A stretch of DNA of 64,000 nucleotides, taken from assembly GCA_008330645.1 (NCBI GenBank), contig VLTN01000047.1:1-64000 (forward strand), in the 5' to 3' direction. Of this stretch, positions 32,501-42,218 are shown piece after piece; within the stretch, counting starts at the first letter, position 1; each line of letters starts with the position of its first letter. The translations under genes were made by a program, and so were the position numbers. The DNA comes from Cafeteria roenbergensis (Eukaryota; Sar; Bigyra; Bicosoecida; Cafeteriaceae). The notes under the pieces were generated by a model. That model saw nothing but the letters and a program-made list of their open reading frames with translations. It did no database searches and had not been told where the DNA came from.

Positions 32501-33340
32501 CCGACGCGCGTATGACCTTCGCTCCGAGTCGTCCCGAATGGTGCCCCGGACATCCGCTTCCCACATCGGCTGGCCATCGCTTGCCGTTTCGTCGGACTCG
32601 CGCTCACTCTCCACCTCCTCCTGGTCATCGTCATCACCGTCGTCATCATCGTCGGCATCGGCATCGTCATCCTCAAAGCCCTCGCCCCGCGTGCCTTGAC
32701 GGGACTGCCTGGCCTGCGGGCCGCGTGTCCTGGCTAAAGGCTGCGCCCTGGGCGAAGGGCGTCCCCGCTGCCGAGCCCTCGGTTGAGAGTGCGGAGTGCT
32801 ACTGCCCTCGCCTGGGTGCGGGCTGGACAGCGCCGCGGACCGTGGGCCCATGCCGCTGCCACTCACGACAGGGCCGAGGCTTGATTCGGCCTCCGCGACT
32901 GCTGGCCCCGCAGTCGCTGGCGGCGGCCTCGCTCTCGTGCCGGCGCTTGCGGCAGCTTCCTGCGGCGTTGCGATCCCCAGACGCACTGCGTCGCCGACAT
33001 CCAGAACAGTCCCGAAGTCGGGACCTGCGCCCTCTGCCTCTGTGCCGCCGGTTCCGCTCGTGGCGGCGGCGCGTGCGCGCTGCAGCTCGAGCAGCATTTG
33101 CAGCTTGAAGCGCAGCCTGTCCAGCGCGTGAGGCTGAGTCCCGCGAGCTTGCTTTGCCGATCGAATTGCAGCCCGCGTTGATGCCACAAGCTGGCTGACG
33201 GCCGAAGCCGATGCGCTTGTGTCCACGCCAGCACGACTCGCGCCCAACATTCTTGCCATGATGTCAGCCTCGACCTCGTCGGCATCCACCTGAGTGGCGA
33301 ACAGCCCTTCCAACTCGCTGCCCATGCCACCTCCGGCCAT
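29573..33340 (-). CDS. ERCC6: SNF2-family ATPase, CSB/ERCC6/Rad26-type
   Basis: Intronless 1255-aa DNA-dependent ATPase of transcription-coupled repair in the nucleus. Acidic stretch (FEDDDADADDDDDGDDDD) at ~305, then the SNF2 core: Walker A ADEMGLGKTAQVLSFLG, LVVCPATLLAHW, VLDEAHSIRNAAAEV (DEAH), LTGSPVQNNLRELWSLVDFV. The C-terminal lobe has LVFCQGVRMLGVLEEL, FKRMDGSTPVRRRQAMVDQF, FLMTTRTGGIGLNLTGANRV and RSWRLGQKREVQVCRL. A ~60-residue Gly/Ala-rich insert splits the region after motif I. The tail contains LHSSSLLARLRQL, like the CSB C-terminal ubiquitin-binding region. The ATG at 33340 is chosen (MAGGGMGSELEGLF); an in-frame ATG at 33679 would add 113 residues with no protein-like character. 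Its stop is only 95 bp from the NDH2 start. Confidence 0.92.
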   Translation of the reverse strand: MAGGGMGSELEGLFATQVDADEVEADIMARMLGASRAGVDTSASASAVSQLVASTRAAIRSAKQARGTQPHALDRLRFKLQMLLELQRARAAATSGTGGTEAEGAGPDFGTVLDVGDAVRLGIATPQEAAASAGTRARPPPATAGPAVAEAESSLGPVVSGSGMGPRSAALSSPHPGEGSSTPHSQPRARQRGRPSPRAQPLARTRGPQARQSRQGTRGEGFEDDDADADDDDDGDDDDQEEVESERESDETASDGQPMWEADVRGTIRDDSERRSYARRVRMWLASGAGGADVAVGGQGRTQLWLPEEPAETLLPYQRTALRWMWLLHGQAVGGIVADEMGLGKTAQVLSFLGALRHSGAGGGKVPPKPTGGRQPQLAAGAAADGVSVASSMPSAAAHTTTAATAPQPRFKTEEQVAAAAPRLPCLVVCPATLLAHWFREATMWYAPLRVMVVHDSGWAIARHGWSVERALREARRERYDLVLMTYAGVRQHRGLLTAPGVRWQYVVLDEAHSIRNAAAEVTEVVKTLRCPHRLALTGSPVQNNLRELWSLVDFVFPGRLGDAPTFETTFAAPIAAGGWASASPAAQAMAFERAVVLRDSIRPYLLRRHKRDVATQLPAKTERVVFCPFTPLQMRCYLAYTESDEVALAAAGRRMAFKAMSVLRSICNHPWLVAGGRMTHRALASDKPAKSGAHDRWGVSGDDNGNGSASLSEGSGRAWGPRSGPLDPALQRLVTQEPGLFADAPRWWDSGKLRVLVSKMAEWKRGGHRCLVFCQGVRMLGVLEELCDAHGWTFKRMDGSTPVRRRQAMVDQFNGDPDCFAFLMTTRTGGIGLNLTGANRVAIVDPDWNPSTDAQARERSWRLGQKREVQVCRLLSKGTIEERIYQRQVFKTVMQRRVLANPDQKSRFLAGDLMDMFSIDARRVPLVPEDLPRRRTPLDAGRDDSDPDSDAGADDGGAGESGAGSSRQRHGTGAAAAGAAASPHPGSGSGSETPDDAGSTAAAEQPALAKHDSFVTELLGAAARGAGAGDEAEGRAAQLMQSAASVDVSLRREARLAARRAASMIRRPRRDGQRKSMSVAESASGQRARASTASARAVRDSSPSRGAKRARSEAEEDDGRPLPATSLVGTSYRDDSPGVLRLPLRVNTPGAVVAANLGRSAKQAAAAELLARGEQAGTQHKRARSLFAGAVAGIGELEAGTDAVLHSSSLLARLRQLHRARQPMQAAASAVSRDGSRSARISGARGGAMRGWDS

Positions 33341-34219
33341 GGCGGCTGCACTCTGGCTCCCCAACACAACTGTGCGAGCGGGGGCTGCGCGATTGGGGCG
33401 GCGCCTGCAGCTCGAAGCCCCGCGAAATTGGTGCTCTGCCAGGAACCAAGCTGTCAACTGTGGTGGCACAGAAATCGGACGTGCTTGCGAGCTTGGTCCT
33501 TGAATTGAACATCTTGGTCCTTGAACGAAAGCCCAACAGTCGGCGAGGGGCACGGGTGTGCTTTTGCTGCTCGTTTGCTGGGCACTAGTGGTGTGTGGAC
33601 TCGCTGGGCCATCGTGCGCAAAGGCAGCAAGGCCGCCCTGCGGCACATCTCCCAGTCGGTGTTCGAGCTCACACACCATCCTTCAGTGGCTGCGGGATTG
33701 TAAATAGCGAGGAGTGGACTTTTTAGTCACTGTGGGCTGGCTTGTGAGGCCCGGCCCGCTGCCTGCTTCCGGTCGAGCACGACCTCGATTGGGAGTGTCT
33801 TTCGCGTGAAACAATCTGTGACGCCGCTTTCGCAGACTTGAGCCAGAAGGAGGAGTCAGTTGCCCAGCAACGTTGGTGGGCTGGCTCCCATCAAGTCTTC
33901 CTTCCCCCGAAAATGTGAAACCGGGTGCGGTGCGTGGGGCTGATCAGCAGCGCCCCTGTTGTCACTATAAAACCTGTGCTTGCAGACTGCCGAGCACTGC
34001 TGCCTCAGTTGAACAGCGAAAAGTCGGGCGAGCGATCGATTGACCGTTGGGTCCTTGCCGATCGAACGGCCATGGAAGGCAAGGGGGTTGGGGACCGCGA
34101 AGCAGGCGAAGCGACAAACTTGGGAATCCAAGCGGTGCAGAGTCATCATCTTTGCCAGCTGCAACTGTCGCTGGTCGTTCGGGAGTTGCAGCGCCCCGCA
34201 CGATGCCCACGCTTTGACC
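33341..34219. other. Divergent promoter region CSB/GH3
   Basis: About 880 bp between head-to-head genes. Noticeably less GC-rich than its surroundings (for example 33650-34060). Nothing coding recognised. Confidence 0.5.
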
Positions 34220-37200
34220 ATGGCAGGGTGGCTGCCATGGAGCATGCTCGCTGCGACTGTGTGCGTCGCATCCAGCATGCCGACAACGGGGGACTCTTCG
34301 CCCACTGTGAGCCACCTGCGCCGCCTGCGGGGCAGACGCGGAACACGGAAATTCTGCTCCTCGCCGCCCTTGGCGCCCTCGGCTTCCCTCGCCACCGCTG
34401 CGGGGAATCGAGTCCCCAGAATTGCCCCAGGAGACACACGTCCTCAACCTGCGCGGCTTTTGCGGGTGGGCCAGCCATGAGAGCTCCAGCGGCCGCAAAG
34501 CGGCACCCATCTGAGCAAGCCGCGGCATGCGACGGGTCTAGCTGCCTCGCTGTTGCCACCTGCCGCCTCGCCGCTCAAGCGCGCACGCGCTCGCCGCTTG
34601 CTTGAGCCTTTGCCCACAGGCGGTGGCACGCCCGTGCACGGGCAAGTACTCGCTCCTGCCCTTTTGCAACACATCGCTGCCGGTGGTCGAGCGAGTGGAT
34701 GACCTTGTAGCGCGGATCAACGTCTCGGACTTTCCTGGCCTCTTTGTCAATGGTCAGGCTGCGATTCCATACCTTGGCATTCCGAGTTACCAGGTGTGGT
34801 CGGAGGCCACCCACGGTGTGGGGTTCAGCCCCGGCGTCAGCTTCGAGCCACCAACGCCCAACGCCACAAGCTTCCCGGAGCCGATCCTGACGGCCGCGTC
34901 CTTCAACACATCGCTCTTTGTCGCCGTCGGGGCCGCGGTGTCGGACGAAGCCCGGGCGATGAACAATGTTGGCACGGCCGGGGAGACCTTTTGGGCGCCC
35001 AATATCAACTTGGCACGCGACCCCCGGTGAGCCAAGAGGTCGGGGCAAGAGGCATCGCCGAGACACCGCGCGGCCAGGCACCCTCTCTGCCACCCCCCGC
35101 GTGTTGGCTCGACTGGCTCCACGCTGCGCAGGTGGGGAAGAATCCAAGAGACGCCCGGAGAGGACCCATTCTTGTCCGGGCAGTGGGCAATCCACTACGT
35201 TCGCGGCCTTCAGGAGGGCGAGGACCCGCGCTACCTGAAGGTGTCAGCCGACTGCAAGCATTTCGCGGCGTGAGGTCCGCGGCTGCTGCAGATCCGTGCG
35301 AAGCGTCTCCAGCCTCACTGCCTGTCTCTCTCGTATGGCTACAGGTGTTTTCGCTGTGGCTGCTGTCCTTCGAATTCTTGCTTGCGCCGCGCAGATACGA
35401 CATGGAGAGTGAGCGAGGCCGGCCTCACGAGTCAGAGGGGGAGCGCTGGGGGTGCCTGGAATTCTCGATCTGAGCAGTCGCTTGCCCTGAGGACGTGCAC
35501 TACTTTGCCGTTTGCGTAGCACAGACAATGGCAAGCTCGCTGCCTCTATCTCCCCCCCCCCCGCCCCCCCGCACACCCATGTCCTCCTTGCCGTGAGCGC
35601 GCCCAGACTCTGACGGCTACACCAGGCACAACTTCTCCGCCAATGTCACGGCACAAGACTTGCACGACAGCTACCTGCCGCACTTTCAGGACTGTGTAAT
35701 GTCTGGCCGCGTGAGCTCGGTGATGGGATCCTACAACGCCGTGCGCGTGATCGGGCGCGACGAAGTCGCCATCCCATCCAATGCCAACCCATTCTTGCTT
35801 CGCACCATCCTGAGAGAAGCCTGGGGCTTCGACGCGTTCGGCTACGTCACGTCTGACTGTGGGGCCGTGTTCGACATCCAGTATAACCACAAGTTCACTC
35901 AAACCACGGACGAGACGAACAAAGTTGTCCTCGAGGCGGGGATGTCGACCAACTGCGGAGAGTTCATGCTGCTAACGTTGGCTGGGGCGCTCGACGACGG
36001 AAGCGTTTCGGTGGAGCTTGCGCAGGACGCCCTCAAGGCCGTCTTCTCGACCCGCATGCGCCTTGGGCAGTTTGATCCGTACGAGGACCAGCCATACCGC
36101 CAGATTGGCCTGGGCGTCATCCACTCCGACGCTCACCAGGCGCTGGCGCTTGACGCGGCTAGACAGGGCATTGTCCTGCTCAAGAACCAAGGCTCTACGC
36201 TGCCGCTCAAGGCTAGCAGCGTGGCAACCCTGGGTGTTGTGGGGCCGAACGCCAACGCCACAACGCAAATGCTGGGGAACTATGCGGGCGCGCCGTTCCG
36301 CGTCGTCTCGCCGAGCCAGGGGCTGGCTAGCTACGCCACATCCCTGAACCAGGCGGCTGGGTGCGACACGACCCTGTGCGAGTCAGACTCTGGTTTCGCG
36401 TCTGCTGAGCTCGTTGCTGCGGCGTCAGACGCCTTGGTGGTGGTGGTCGGAGACGATGACAAAATCTGCGGCGAAGCGAACGACCGGCTCACTATTAGCC
36501 TGCCGGGGATGCAGGCAGCTCTTGTGGCCAAGGTTGCGGCTGCTGCCAAGCTTGCCGGCCCAAGCCGACCCGTGGTCGTCGTAGTCATGTCCGGGGAGCC
36601 TGTGGATCTGTCGCTTGCGCGCGACGACCCCAATGTCGACGCCATTGTGTGGATGGGCTATCCGGGCATGATGGGTGGCCAGGCAATGGCCGACGTGCTG
36701 TTTGGAGCGGCAGTCCCGGCTGGTCGCTTGCCTGTGACGTTTTACGAGGCGGACTTTGTCAACCAGGTCCGCATGATCAACATGAACTTCCGACCAGGAC
36801 TCTGCGACGGCGAGGGTGGCTCCTGCACCAACCCTGGCCACACCCACAGGTTTTACACGGGAGCCCCAGTCTTCGCGTTCGGGCATGGCCTCAGCTACAC
36901 GACGTTCCAGTACAATTGGAGCCAGTCCCCGCTGCGGTCCAAGGCAGTCACGACGCTGCGCACGCTCGCCCAAGGCCGTCCCTCCATGGCCCACGTGCCC
37001 CCCGCCGACACTGCTGGCGTCTTCGTGTCTTTCCAGGTGAATGTGACGAACACTGGCAGCGTGGCGGCAGACGACGTCATTCTCTGCTTTCTGGAGCCCC
37101 CCGGGGCGGGAACCGCAGGGACCCCTCGCCAGCTGCTTGCCGGCTTCCAGCGCGTGCACCTGGCACCTGGCCAAATGACGGAGCTGACTTTTGGCCGGTC

Positions 37201-37348
37201 AGCTCGGCACTTCTTGCTCGCTGGCCAAGCCGGCGAGCCGACTGTCCGCACTGGGCCGTGGATCATCCGCATCGGAGTCAAGGACGAACAGTTCATCCGC
37301 CTAGGAGGGGCGGCACCCATTTTGCACGAGCTGCTGCTGACGGAGTGA
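34220..37348 (+). CDS. Secreted GH3 glycosidase, beta-xylosidase-like
   Basis: Exo-acting glycoside hydrolase family 3 enzyme; 795 aa from five exons: 34220-34306 (signal peptide [19 protein letters not shown]), 34620-35026, 35132-35269, a 14-nt microexon 35395-35408, and 35607-37348. Exon 3 has [18 protein letters not shown] and SADCKHFAA; the microexon supplies most of AYDMEN, continuing into SDGYTRHNF. Nucleophile: Asp299 in [11 protein letters not shown], the xylosidase-type SDCGA rather than SDW of many beta-glucosidases. Likely acid/base Glu505 in [15 protein letters not shown]-terminal fibronectin III-like domain ([20 protein letters not shown]) ends the protein. Several N-x-S/T sites fit secretion. 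Probably acts on xylo- or arabino-oligosaccharides outside the cell or in a vacuole; exact substrate not determinable. Confidence 0.92.
35395..35408 (+). other. 14-nt microexon of the GH3 gene
   Basis: ATACGACATGGAGA flanked by GCAG upstream and GTGAGC downstream. Enters in phase 2 and leaves in phase 1; required to connect KHFAA to SDGYTRHNF in frame and supplies the family-conserved Tyr-Asp. Confidence 0.85.
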
Positions 37349-37977
37349 AGGGGTGATGCGCAACCCCGCTGCTCCATGCTGCGTTGCACCATGCACACAC
37401 ACACGCACACACACGAACGCACACACGTGAAACCGAAACAGCAACCGCTGCAAGCCCAACGCCTTGACGATGCGCGGCGGGTAAATGCAGAAGTCGGGCT
37501 CCTCCGCACGCTTGGCCCAAACGAGACCCTGCGTGAGCAGGGCAACGAGCAGGCCGGGGCTGCATCCCCAGCGCACTGCAGTGACTCGCGGCTCCTTCTG
37601 GGGCTATGCAGCGACGAGATGAGGTCAGACCAACAAAGGAGGCCCTCCCCCGCCGTCTTCCTGCCGCGAGCACCAGACACGTGCGGCTGAGCGGCGCTGG
37701 AGCAGTGTTGCTTCAACTGCCAAGCGACGCACGCCTGGGTCGTCCGGCCATCGGGGGACGCCTCGAGCCGCGCACGGACCCCAGCCCCGCCCCGGGCATG
37801 GGAGCAGTGTCAGTCGCGCGTGCAAGCGAAGCGGGGGGCACCGCGACCGAGGGGGTGGTGCTTTCATTAAAATGCCTGACACTGAGCTCTGCAAGCCGAG
37901 CGTCTGTGCCCCGACGACCCATCGGACGCACGCTGCGCTCGAGCGCCCCCCTCGCCGCCACCGGCCCGCCCGGCTGC
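37349..37977. other. Intergenic region with CA microsatellite
   Basis: 629 bp between GH3 and the Tctex1 gene, same strand. Holds a CA-rich tract at 37392-37428. No coding resemblance on either strand. Confidence 0.5.
37392..37428. repeat. (CA)n-rich tract
   Basis: Imperfect CA repeat with CG and GA interruptions, 45 bp after the GH3 stop. Confidence 0.85.
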
Positions 37978-38759
37978 ATGGCAGCTTCCAGCAAGCGCCA
38001 GGAGGTATCGGAGACGGGTTTCGCCGTCCGGCCGCCGTTCGGGAAGCGGTGAGGCTGGGCTCCACGCTCGGCCGTTTTGCAACGCTCTCACTGGCGGCCC
38101 AAGAGGCCGCTGCGCGCCCCCCCGTGCCCCCTCCCCGAGCCCACTATGCACCACCCTCGTCGGCGTCGCAGGTTTCCGTCACGGGACGTGGCTGCAATCA
38201 TTCGCGAGGTGTTCAAGCTCCGTTTGGAGAGCAACCCCGACTACGACCAGGACCTCGGCTACAGCATAGCTCGTGACATTCGCGACAGGCTCAAGGGTGA
38301 GACTCTCGCCAGAGCTCGTAGGCCCGTTGCGGAAGGGTGGCCGCGCCGGTCTTGGGCCTTCGCTCGAGCAATTCCGGCCGCGCCGCCTGCGCGAGTCTGT
38401 GCCCGTCTTTGCCCGCCCAGAGCTGGAGCTTCCGCGGTACAAATACATGGTGCAAGTTGTCGTCGGCGAAAACAGTGGTGAAGGCGTGCGGGTCGGAACG
38501 CGCTGCCTCTGGGACGCGTCAACGGACGGCATGGCGCACGAGTCCATGACTTCGGTGAGGGCTCGGCTTCACTCGCTGCGGGCGGGTGGCCCCGCGCCGC
38601 GCACTGCCACTCACGTGCTGTAATCCTGCCGCGGGGAGCAAGACTTGACGCACTGTGGGCATCAGGAACTCGCCTGGGACAAATCGCCGAGCCGTTGCCC
38701 GTGCCTCGCAGGACAAGCTTTTCGTCACGGCCATGGCGTTTGGGGTGTACCTGTACTAG
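37978..38759 (+). CDS. Tctex1-family dynein light chain (DYNLT2B-like)
   Basis: Four small exons: 37978-38048, 38172-38296, 38421-38554, 38712-38759; three introns of 123, 124 and 157 bp, all GTGAG…CAG, with phases 2, 1 and 0 agreeing throughout. The 125-aa product has the full Tctex1 fold: FAVRPPFGKRFPSRDVAAII, IARDIRDRLKELELPRYKYM, VQVVVGENSGEGVRVGTRCL, WDASTDGMAHESMT, and C-terminal LFVTAMAFGVYLY ending at TAG. The size and the GEGVRxGxRCxWD and AFGVYLY motifs match DYNLT2B/TCTEX1D2, a light chain of cytoplasmic dynein-2 used in retrograde intraflagellar transport, so the organism is probably flagellated. Assignment among Tctex1 paralogues is from memory. Confidence 0.93.
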
Positions 38760-39066
38760 ATGGCAAACGACGCAGCCCCGCCGTTGCAGAGTTCCGTGGC
38801 GTATTCGCTTTCCGGGACTCTGCAGCTGCGTGGTGGCACCAGGAATTCGTCAGCGGCCGGGTATGCCATGGCCCAGGGCTGCGTGCATCACTGCATGCTG
38901 GTATGTGTGGCTCAGGCAGGAAGCAAGAACCAGAGCAAAGGACTGGTGGGGTGGCCGCCCGCACCAGACGCAGTTGCTGGGTGGAGGCAGCACATTGACA
39001 CAGAACATTCACCGGCCGCTCTCAGCCGCAGCGAAGGCTGACCACACGCGGCAGGAGGCACAGACC
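38760..39066. other. Convergent spacer
   Basis: 307 bp between the Tctex1 and TIM17 stops; nothing recognised. Confidence 0.4.
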
Positions 39067-39785
39067 TCAGGCACGGTCCATGCCAAGGTCCATGCCTGCA
39101 ACGGTGGTGGGGTCGGTCGAGCCAGCATCGCCGTGCCACACGGGCGGCGGCACAGGCGGCTCCAGCTTGTCCACAAGCGCGTCCTCGTCCAAGGGCCGGC
39201 CGTGGATGGCCTCGTACTGCTTCTTGGCCGAAGCCTTCTGCCACTCCGCGATGCGGCGCTGCAGGAACACGGAGGCGCCCTCGATCACAGCAAGCAGCAC
39301 TGCACCGACCGCAGCAGAGCGAACCATGGCGCGGGGCCCCGCGCGCGCGGCGAGAACGGCGCCGGTCATGCCCCCGGACGCAATTGCGTTCCATGCGTCT
39401 TCTGTCCGCCGGATCGCAGTGAGGGAGCAGTCAAAGATGGAGAACAGGCCACCCCAGATGGCGAAGTTCCCGCCGGTCACGGGCGAGCGCGCCCTGACCT
39501 GGTTGAAGGCCATGACGATGGCCTTGCCCTTGGGGGCGTTGCGCCAGCCCTTGAACGCGTGGACAATGGAGCCACCGATGCTGCCTGCGGGGCATGGCGC
39601 GCCGGGCAGCCAGCGGCAAAGCACAGTGGCGGACGCAACCAGCACGCCACGACGCGCGCTCGTGACGCACCGCGCACGCGCAGGCGCATCACAGGCCCAG
39701 GTTTCGCGTGCAGCCGCTCACCGAGCAGAAAAGCACCGCCGACATCGTCCAGGATGCGCCAGGGGCACGGCTCGCGGTCTTCCAT
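39067..39785 (-). CDS. TIM17: Mitochondrial import translocase subunit TIM17
   Basis: Channel-forming subunit of the TIM23 presequence translocase in the inner mitochondrial membrane. Exons 39722-39785 and 39067-39584 (137-bp GTGAGC…CAG intron, phase 1) give 193 aa. Exon 1 is [20 protein letters not shown], the conserved TIM17 N-terminus; exon 2 begins [20 protein letters not shown] and includes [40 protein letters not shown] and [18 protein letters not shown], covering the four TM helices with Gly-xxx-Gly packing. The hydrophilic C-terminal tail (~60 aa) is longer than in yeast and not conserved. Identification is secure. Confidence 0.96.
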
Positions 39786-40514
39786 CTCGAGCGGTGTTCC
39801 GCGCAGAGTTTGCCAGCGATCAGCGGACCCGCGAGGCTCTGCAAGCACCCCAGCGAACTGCGCACTCGCCGCTGGCGCGGGCCAGCCTGGCGGAGCGCAA
39901 GCGCCGCGCCGAGGTGCCAGGACCACAAGCCGGCCCGAGGAGCCTTGCACATGCCGGTTGTCGGGTGAGCCACGCCGCGGCTCCTGAGCCGGGCGCCCAG
40001 CGCGGAGCCCGCCGTGTCGAGAGTTATTGCGGGTCGCTCCGACAGCCCCAGCCGGCACCACGAGCCGGCCTTTCCAGCTCGCTGCGCCCCGGCTCGAAGG
40101 GTGGCTGCCGGACGCCGCCGCCCTTCGCTGCGCGCGCTCCCTCTTGGGCCTCCGGTGCAAGGCATCGCCTTGTGCGCCTGGGGCATAGCTCGTTCGCGCA
40201 GCCCCGAGGCCAGTTCCCCCCCCCCCCCCCCGGGCCTTGCCGGCCCCGAAAGCCCCCCTCCCTCCCCCCCGTCCCCCCCGCACACAAACACACACGCACA
40301 CACTCACACAATGGGGCTGTGCTGCGTTGCTGGGTGGCGAGGCCGTGGCTTGCGCCCGTGCCTGCCAGCTGCATCGCCCTCCCGAGCCGCCGCGAGGCCC
40401 TTGCGCTGCAGCGCGGCGGGCCACCGCTCACACGACACCATGAATTGCCGCTCCCGACTCGCCTCGTTCCCCGCAGCCGGGCCGCAGCCGCGGCGTCGTC
40501 CATAGAGACGTCCC
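39786..40514. other. Divergent promoter region TIM17/EukCat
   Basis: 729 bp head-to-head spacer with a poly-C/CA tract at 40216-40310; otherwise nothing recognised. An additional 5' exon of the channel gene here cannot be excluded. Confidence 0.5.
40216..40310. repeat. Poly-C and CA-rich low-complexity tract
   Basis: Run of 16 C at 40216-40231, further C-rich runs, then CA repeats at 40281-40310; strongly pyrimidine-biased on the plus strand, about 205 bp upstream of the channel start. Confidence 0.9.
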
Positions 40515-41838
40515 ATGCGAACCGCTACCGGAAATCGCGGGATCAGCACCAGCGGCGCAAGGCGAGTCGTACGAGGAGACGGCCTCCTGAATTTTTGGGC
40601 TGCTTTCGCAGCAAGGCCGCGAACAGGCTGGTGTACTGGTGCAGAGACATCCGGGACAGCTCCCTGTTCCAGATATTCATCATCCTCGTCATCTTCGGCG
40701 CGGGTCTTCTCGTGGGAATTCAGACGTACCCGCTGTCGGGCGTGTTTGCCGAGCTCGTGGGAGTGCTGGACGACATGGTGCTCTGGATTTTTGTTCTGGA
40801 GCTCGTGGTGAAGCTTGCTGCTGAAGGGAGGTACCCGTGGAGGTTCTTCAAAGACCCTTGGAATTGCTTCGACTTCCTCATCGTGGCCCTGGGCTTCATG
40901 CCTTTCACCGGGGGTCAGGCAGTGACGGTGCTGCGGCTCGTCCGGCTGTTGCGCGTGCTCAAGCTGGTGCGAGCCTTGCCCAAGCTGCGCGTTCTGGTCA
41001 TCGGCCTGCTCAAGTCGCTCTCCTCCATCGTGTACATCGGCATGTTGCTCATCCTGCTCTTTTACCTCTACGCCGTGGTGGGCGTCTCCGTGTTTGGCAC
41101 AGCCGACCCTCTGTTCATGGGGAACCTTCATACGGCGTTCATCACCCTCTTCCGTGCCTCCACCCTGGAGGACTGGACGGACCTACTCTACACCCACCAG
41201 TTTGGCTGCGACGTCTTCGGCTACGATGGCGTTATGGACGCGTGCATCGCCCCACAGGCGTTTGGTGTGGTTGCCGTCGTGTATTGGATCACCTTCATCA
41301 TTCTGTCGTCGATGATCATCCTCAACCTGTGAGTCCTGCGGCATTGTCACGCGCGAGGGTTTGTGCCCTTGCACCGCTTTTGGCCGCAGTGGTCTGCGCT
41401 TCCCCGTGCGCTCTTGGCTTTGGGGCCGCCTCGACCTGTCGTGCTTGCTCCTTCGCCCCCTGAGGCTGCAGGTTCATCGGAGTGATCACCTCGAGCATGC
41501 AGGACGCGAAGAACGACATCAGCGACGAAGCCGTCGACGAGGTTGCGGACGAGGATGAGGACGACGATGAGGATAACGTCATCGAGACCAAGCTTATGGA
41601 TCTGTCCGAGCTCATGGCGCTCATCACGGATGAGGTCGAGGCGTTTGCGCAGCTGGAGAAGCAGCGAAGGTCGGCTGCGATGCCGCCGCCTCCCTCCCGG
41701 CCCCTCGTTCCGCACGACGGCCACGCTCCCGGAGCCGAGCAGCCTGTGTCAGCACCTGCGTCTGGTGCGTTCCGGACGATGGCTGTGCGGGCGGCCAAGT
41801 CGGCGTCGCCCGACGGCAAGCAGGTGCCCCTACAGTAG
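40515..41838 (+). CDS. Single-domain voltage-gated cation channel, EukCat-like
   Basis: Six-TM channel with one voltage-gated-like domain, related to bacterial Nav and to EukCat channels of diatoms and other algae. Proposed exons 40515-40561, 40612-41328 and 41472-41838 give 376 aa. S1 is FQIFIILVIFGAGLLVG; S4 is LRLVRLLRVLKLVRALPKLR with basic residues every third position; the pore holds STLEDWTDLLY, with T200-L-E202-D203-W as the probable selectivity filter. S6 ends IILSSMIILNLFIGVITSSM across the second intron. The cytosolic tail is acidic (VADEDEDDDEDN) then helical. Such channels carry Na+/Ca2+ action potentials. The 5' end is less sure: it needs a 47-nt first exon and a 50-bp intron with a GC donor (AAG|GCGAGT), but phases fit. 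Confidence 0.9.
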
Positions 41839-42218
41839 CGCAAGCGAGGTGCGCGCGAGCAGTCGTGACGGACAACGTGAACCGGCGAAGGAGCCTTGCG
41901 CCGGGCTCTCCGGTGCTGGCCCTGCGATTGCTGGCGCAGAGTTGGACATCTGGCAGACGGCTGGAAGCCGCCAGCTCTTGTTTGTTTGGATTATTGTATT
42001 GCCAGGCCAAGACTTGTGCCCCCTGCTTGAGCGAGCGAGTGACTGAGTGCGTGTGCGGCCGAGTGCGCGTGGCCTGGGGACCGTGGCAGCTGCACAGCAA
42101 AACACATTGTTGAGGAAGCATTCCTATATTGCAAGCCTCCTGGGCCGGGGCTATCCATCGCGGCAGCGCAGTGGCCGCGCCGCAACGCGCTCGGCGCTCC
42201 CACCCGTGCGAAATACCG
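41839..42218. other. Convergent spacer
   Basis: 380 bp between the channel and four-TM gene stops; moderately AT-richer in its centre. Nothing recognised. Confidence 0.4.

Noticed and set aside
33341-33679. 113-residue N-terminal extension of the CSB-like protein
   Set aside because: An in-frame ATG exists at 33679, but the extra sequence is compositionally unlike the protein and the ATG at 33340 starts a plausible N-terminus. Not fully excluded.
39080-40611. Upstream extension of the channel frame
   Set aside because: The frame is open but overlaps TIM17 on the other strand, lacks a suitable in-frame ATG near the channel domain, and contains poly-C and CA tracts.
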